Source: Thiopontia sp964344435 (GTDB lineage Bacteria > Pseudomonadota > Gammaproteobacteria > GCF-002020875). Taken from it: a stretch of DNA of 31,931 bases. The notes beneath the pieces are model-generated. The model saw only the letters and a program-made list of their open reading frames with translations. It was not told the DNA's origin and did not search any database. The stretch spans positions 1-31,931 of the forward strand of contig CAYFNH010000017.1 of NCBI GenBank assembly GCA_964344435.1, in the 5' to 3' direction. The position numbers and the translations under genes were made by a program. Positions 30,898 to 31,931 of this stretch are shown piece by piece (position 1 is the stretch's first letter; the number at the start of each line of letters is the position of its first letter).

Positions 30898-31931
30898 ATG
30901 ACGACCGAAGCGCACAAGGAGACCATGGGATTTCAGGCAGAGGTGAAGCAGCTGCTGAATCTGGTGATCAATTCGCTCTACAGCAACAAGGAGATCTTTC
31001 TGCGTGAGCTGGTATCGAACGGCTCGGATGCCTGTGACAAACTCCGCTTCGAGGGGTTGTCGGATGATGCGCTGTATGAGGATGATCCCGACCTGAAGGT
31101 GGAGATCACCGCCGACAAGGAGGGCAAGACTCTCACCATCGAGGACAACGGCATCGGCATGAATCGCCAGGAGGTGATGGAGAATATCGGTACCATTGCC
31201 CGCTCCGGTACCAAGTCCTTTTTTGAAAAGCTGACCGGGGATCAGAAGCAGGATTCCCACCTGATCGGCCAGTTTGGTGTCGGCTTCTACTCCTCCTTTA
31301 TTATCGCCGACAAGGTGACCGTAGAGACCCGTCGTGCCGGACTGGCGGCCGAGCATGGGGTGCGCTGGGAGTCTGCTGGGGAGGGGGATTACACCCTGGA
31401 GACCATCGACAAGCCGCGCCGGGGAACCCGTATCACCATGCACCTGCGGGATGGCGAGGATGAATTTCTCGACAAGTGGAAGCTGAAGTCCCTGGTACAC
31501 AAATACTCCGAACACATCACCCTGCCGATCATGATGGAGCCGGATGCTCCCCCACCGGCCGAAGAGGGAGAGGAGCCGAAAGAGGTAGAGCCATGGGAGC
31601 AGGTCAACAAGGCAACTGCGCTGTGGACTCTCAATCGCAACGAGATCTCCGAGGAGGAGTACAAGGAGTTTTACAAGAGTGTCGGCCATGACTGGCAGGA
31701 TCCGATGGAGTGGGTCCATGCCCGGGTTGAGGGAAATCTTGAATACACCCAGCTGCTCTATCTCCCCTCCAAGGCGCCGTTCGATCTTAATGATCGTGAG
31801 CGTGCCCACGGTATCAAGCTTTACGTGCGCCGAGTCTTCATCATGGAGGACACCGAGAAGCTGATGCCCACCTACCTGCGTTTTGTGCGTGGTGTGATCG
31901 ACTCCAATGACTTGCCGCTCAACGTCTCGCG
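30898..31931 (+). CDS. htpG: Chaperone protein HtpG (bacterial Hsp90), 3' part beyond the window
   Basis: ATP-dependent dimeric chaperone of the cytosol. The frame opens at the ATG at 30898 after an AGGAGAG site eight bases upstream, and runs off the window end after 344 codons without a stop. The GHKL ATPase domain is complete: N-box FLRELVSNGSDACDKLRF, DNGIGM, GTIARSGTKSF and the GQFGVGFYS lid motif. The middle domain follows (LWTLNRNEISEEEYKEFYK, FIMEDTEKLMPTYLRFVRG). The usual SNASDA of the N-box is SNGSDA here. Heat-shock control is supported by the sigma-32 promoter upstream. Confidence 0.97.
   Translation, partial: MTTEAHKETMGFQAEVKQLLNLVINSLYSNKEIFLRELVSNGSDACDKLRFEGLSDDALYEDDPDLKVEITADKEGKTLTIEDNGIGMNRQEVMENIGTIARSGTKSFFEKLTGDQKQDSHLIGQFGVGFYSSFIIADKVTVETRRAGLAAEHGVRWESAGEGDYTLETIDKPRRGTRITMHLRDGEDEFLDKWKLKSLVHKYSEHITLPIMMEPDAPPPAEEGEEPKEVEPWEQVNKATALWTLNRNEISEEEYKEFYKSVGHDWQDPMEWVHARVEGNLEYTQLLYLPSKAPFDLNDRERAHGIKLYVRRVFIMEDTEKLMPTYLRFVRGVIDSNDLPLNVS

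Noticed and set aside
1..31931. CRISPR arrays, prophage genes or full insertion sequences
   Set aside because: No regularly spaced direct repeats with unique spacers, no integrase, transposase or phage structural gene is visible anywhere in the window.

Overview
The window is a gene-dense chromosomal segment of a gammaproteobacterium. Core gene orders support this: lptD-surA-pdxA-rsmA, mreBCD-mrdA-rodA, dacA-dat-ybeD-lipB-lipA and nudF-yqiB. The presence of GatCAB, of the AmgK-MurU sugar salvage pair and of a bifunctional CysG, with gatC divergent from mreB, is more like Chromatiales or other sulfur-oxidising lineages than like enteric bacteria. That placement is an inference; no 16S rRNA gene or species marker is present.

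Layout. 95-5703 (minus): outer-membrane biogenesis and housekeeping operon lptD-surA-pdxA-rsmA. 5788-7445 (plus): amgK-murU peptidoglycan sugar recycling. 7537-8784 (plus): a lone AAA_14/DUF4143 ATPase that looks like an accessory insertion. 8813-21473 (minus): a long cell-wall block, read mreB, mreC, mreD, mrdA (PBP2), rodA, then mltB, rlpA, dacA, then dat, ybeD, lipB, lipA and a GDP-hexose phosphorylase-like gene. 21703-29434 (plus): gatC-gatA-gatB, crcB, a DUF190 gene, serS, cysG, an unrecognised gene and a CBS-pair protein. 29452-29528 (minus): tRNA-Arg(CCT). 29562-30662 (plus): nudF and yqiB. 30898 to the end (plus): htpG, cut by the window edge and preceded by a near-consensus sigma-32 promoter. 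No gene-free stretch exceeds 300 bases; bases 1-94 hold nothing I can assign.

Function. Most of the window serves the envelope. MreBCD, PBP2 and RodA build the lateral wall; MltB, RlpA and the DacA-type carboxypeptidase trim it; D-amino acid transaminase can supply D-amino acids; AmgK-MurU recycles MurNAc; LptD and SurA build the outer membrane. The rest is tRNA amidation and charging, siroheme, lipoate, fluoride export and heat shock.

Most interesting signals. (1) A roughly 120-bp long-stem repeat occurs twice, in the rodA-mltB gap and the gatC-gatA gap. The copies share a 36-bp core with 31 identical positions, and the outer stems differ by compensating changes. Each copy lies upstream of tandem CAAGCAA heptamers that take the place of a normal ribosome binding site before mltB and gatA. 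(2) MltB has a LysM/FimV-like module inserted inside its lytic transglycosylase domain. (3) A homologue of the plant vitamin C enzyme VTC2 is joined to lipA by a 4-base overlap. (4) A second, unrelated terminal-inverted-repeat element sits directly upstream of the htpG heat-shock promoter.
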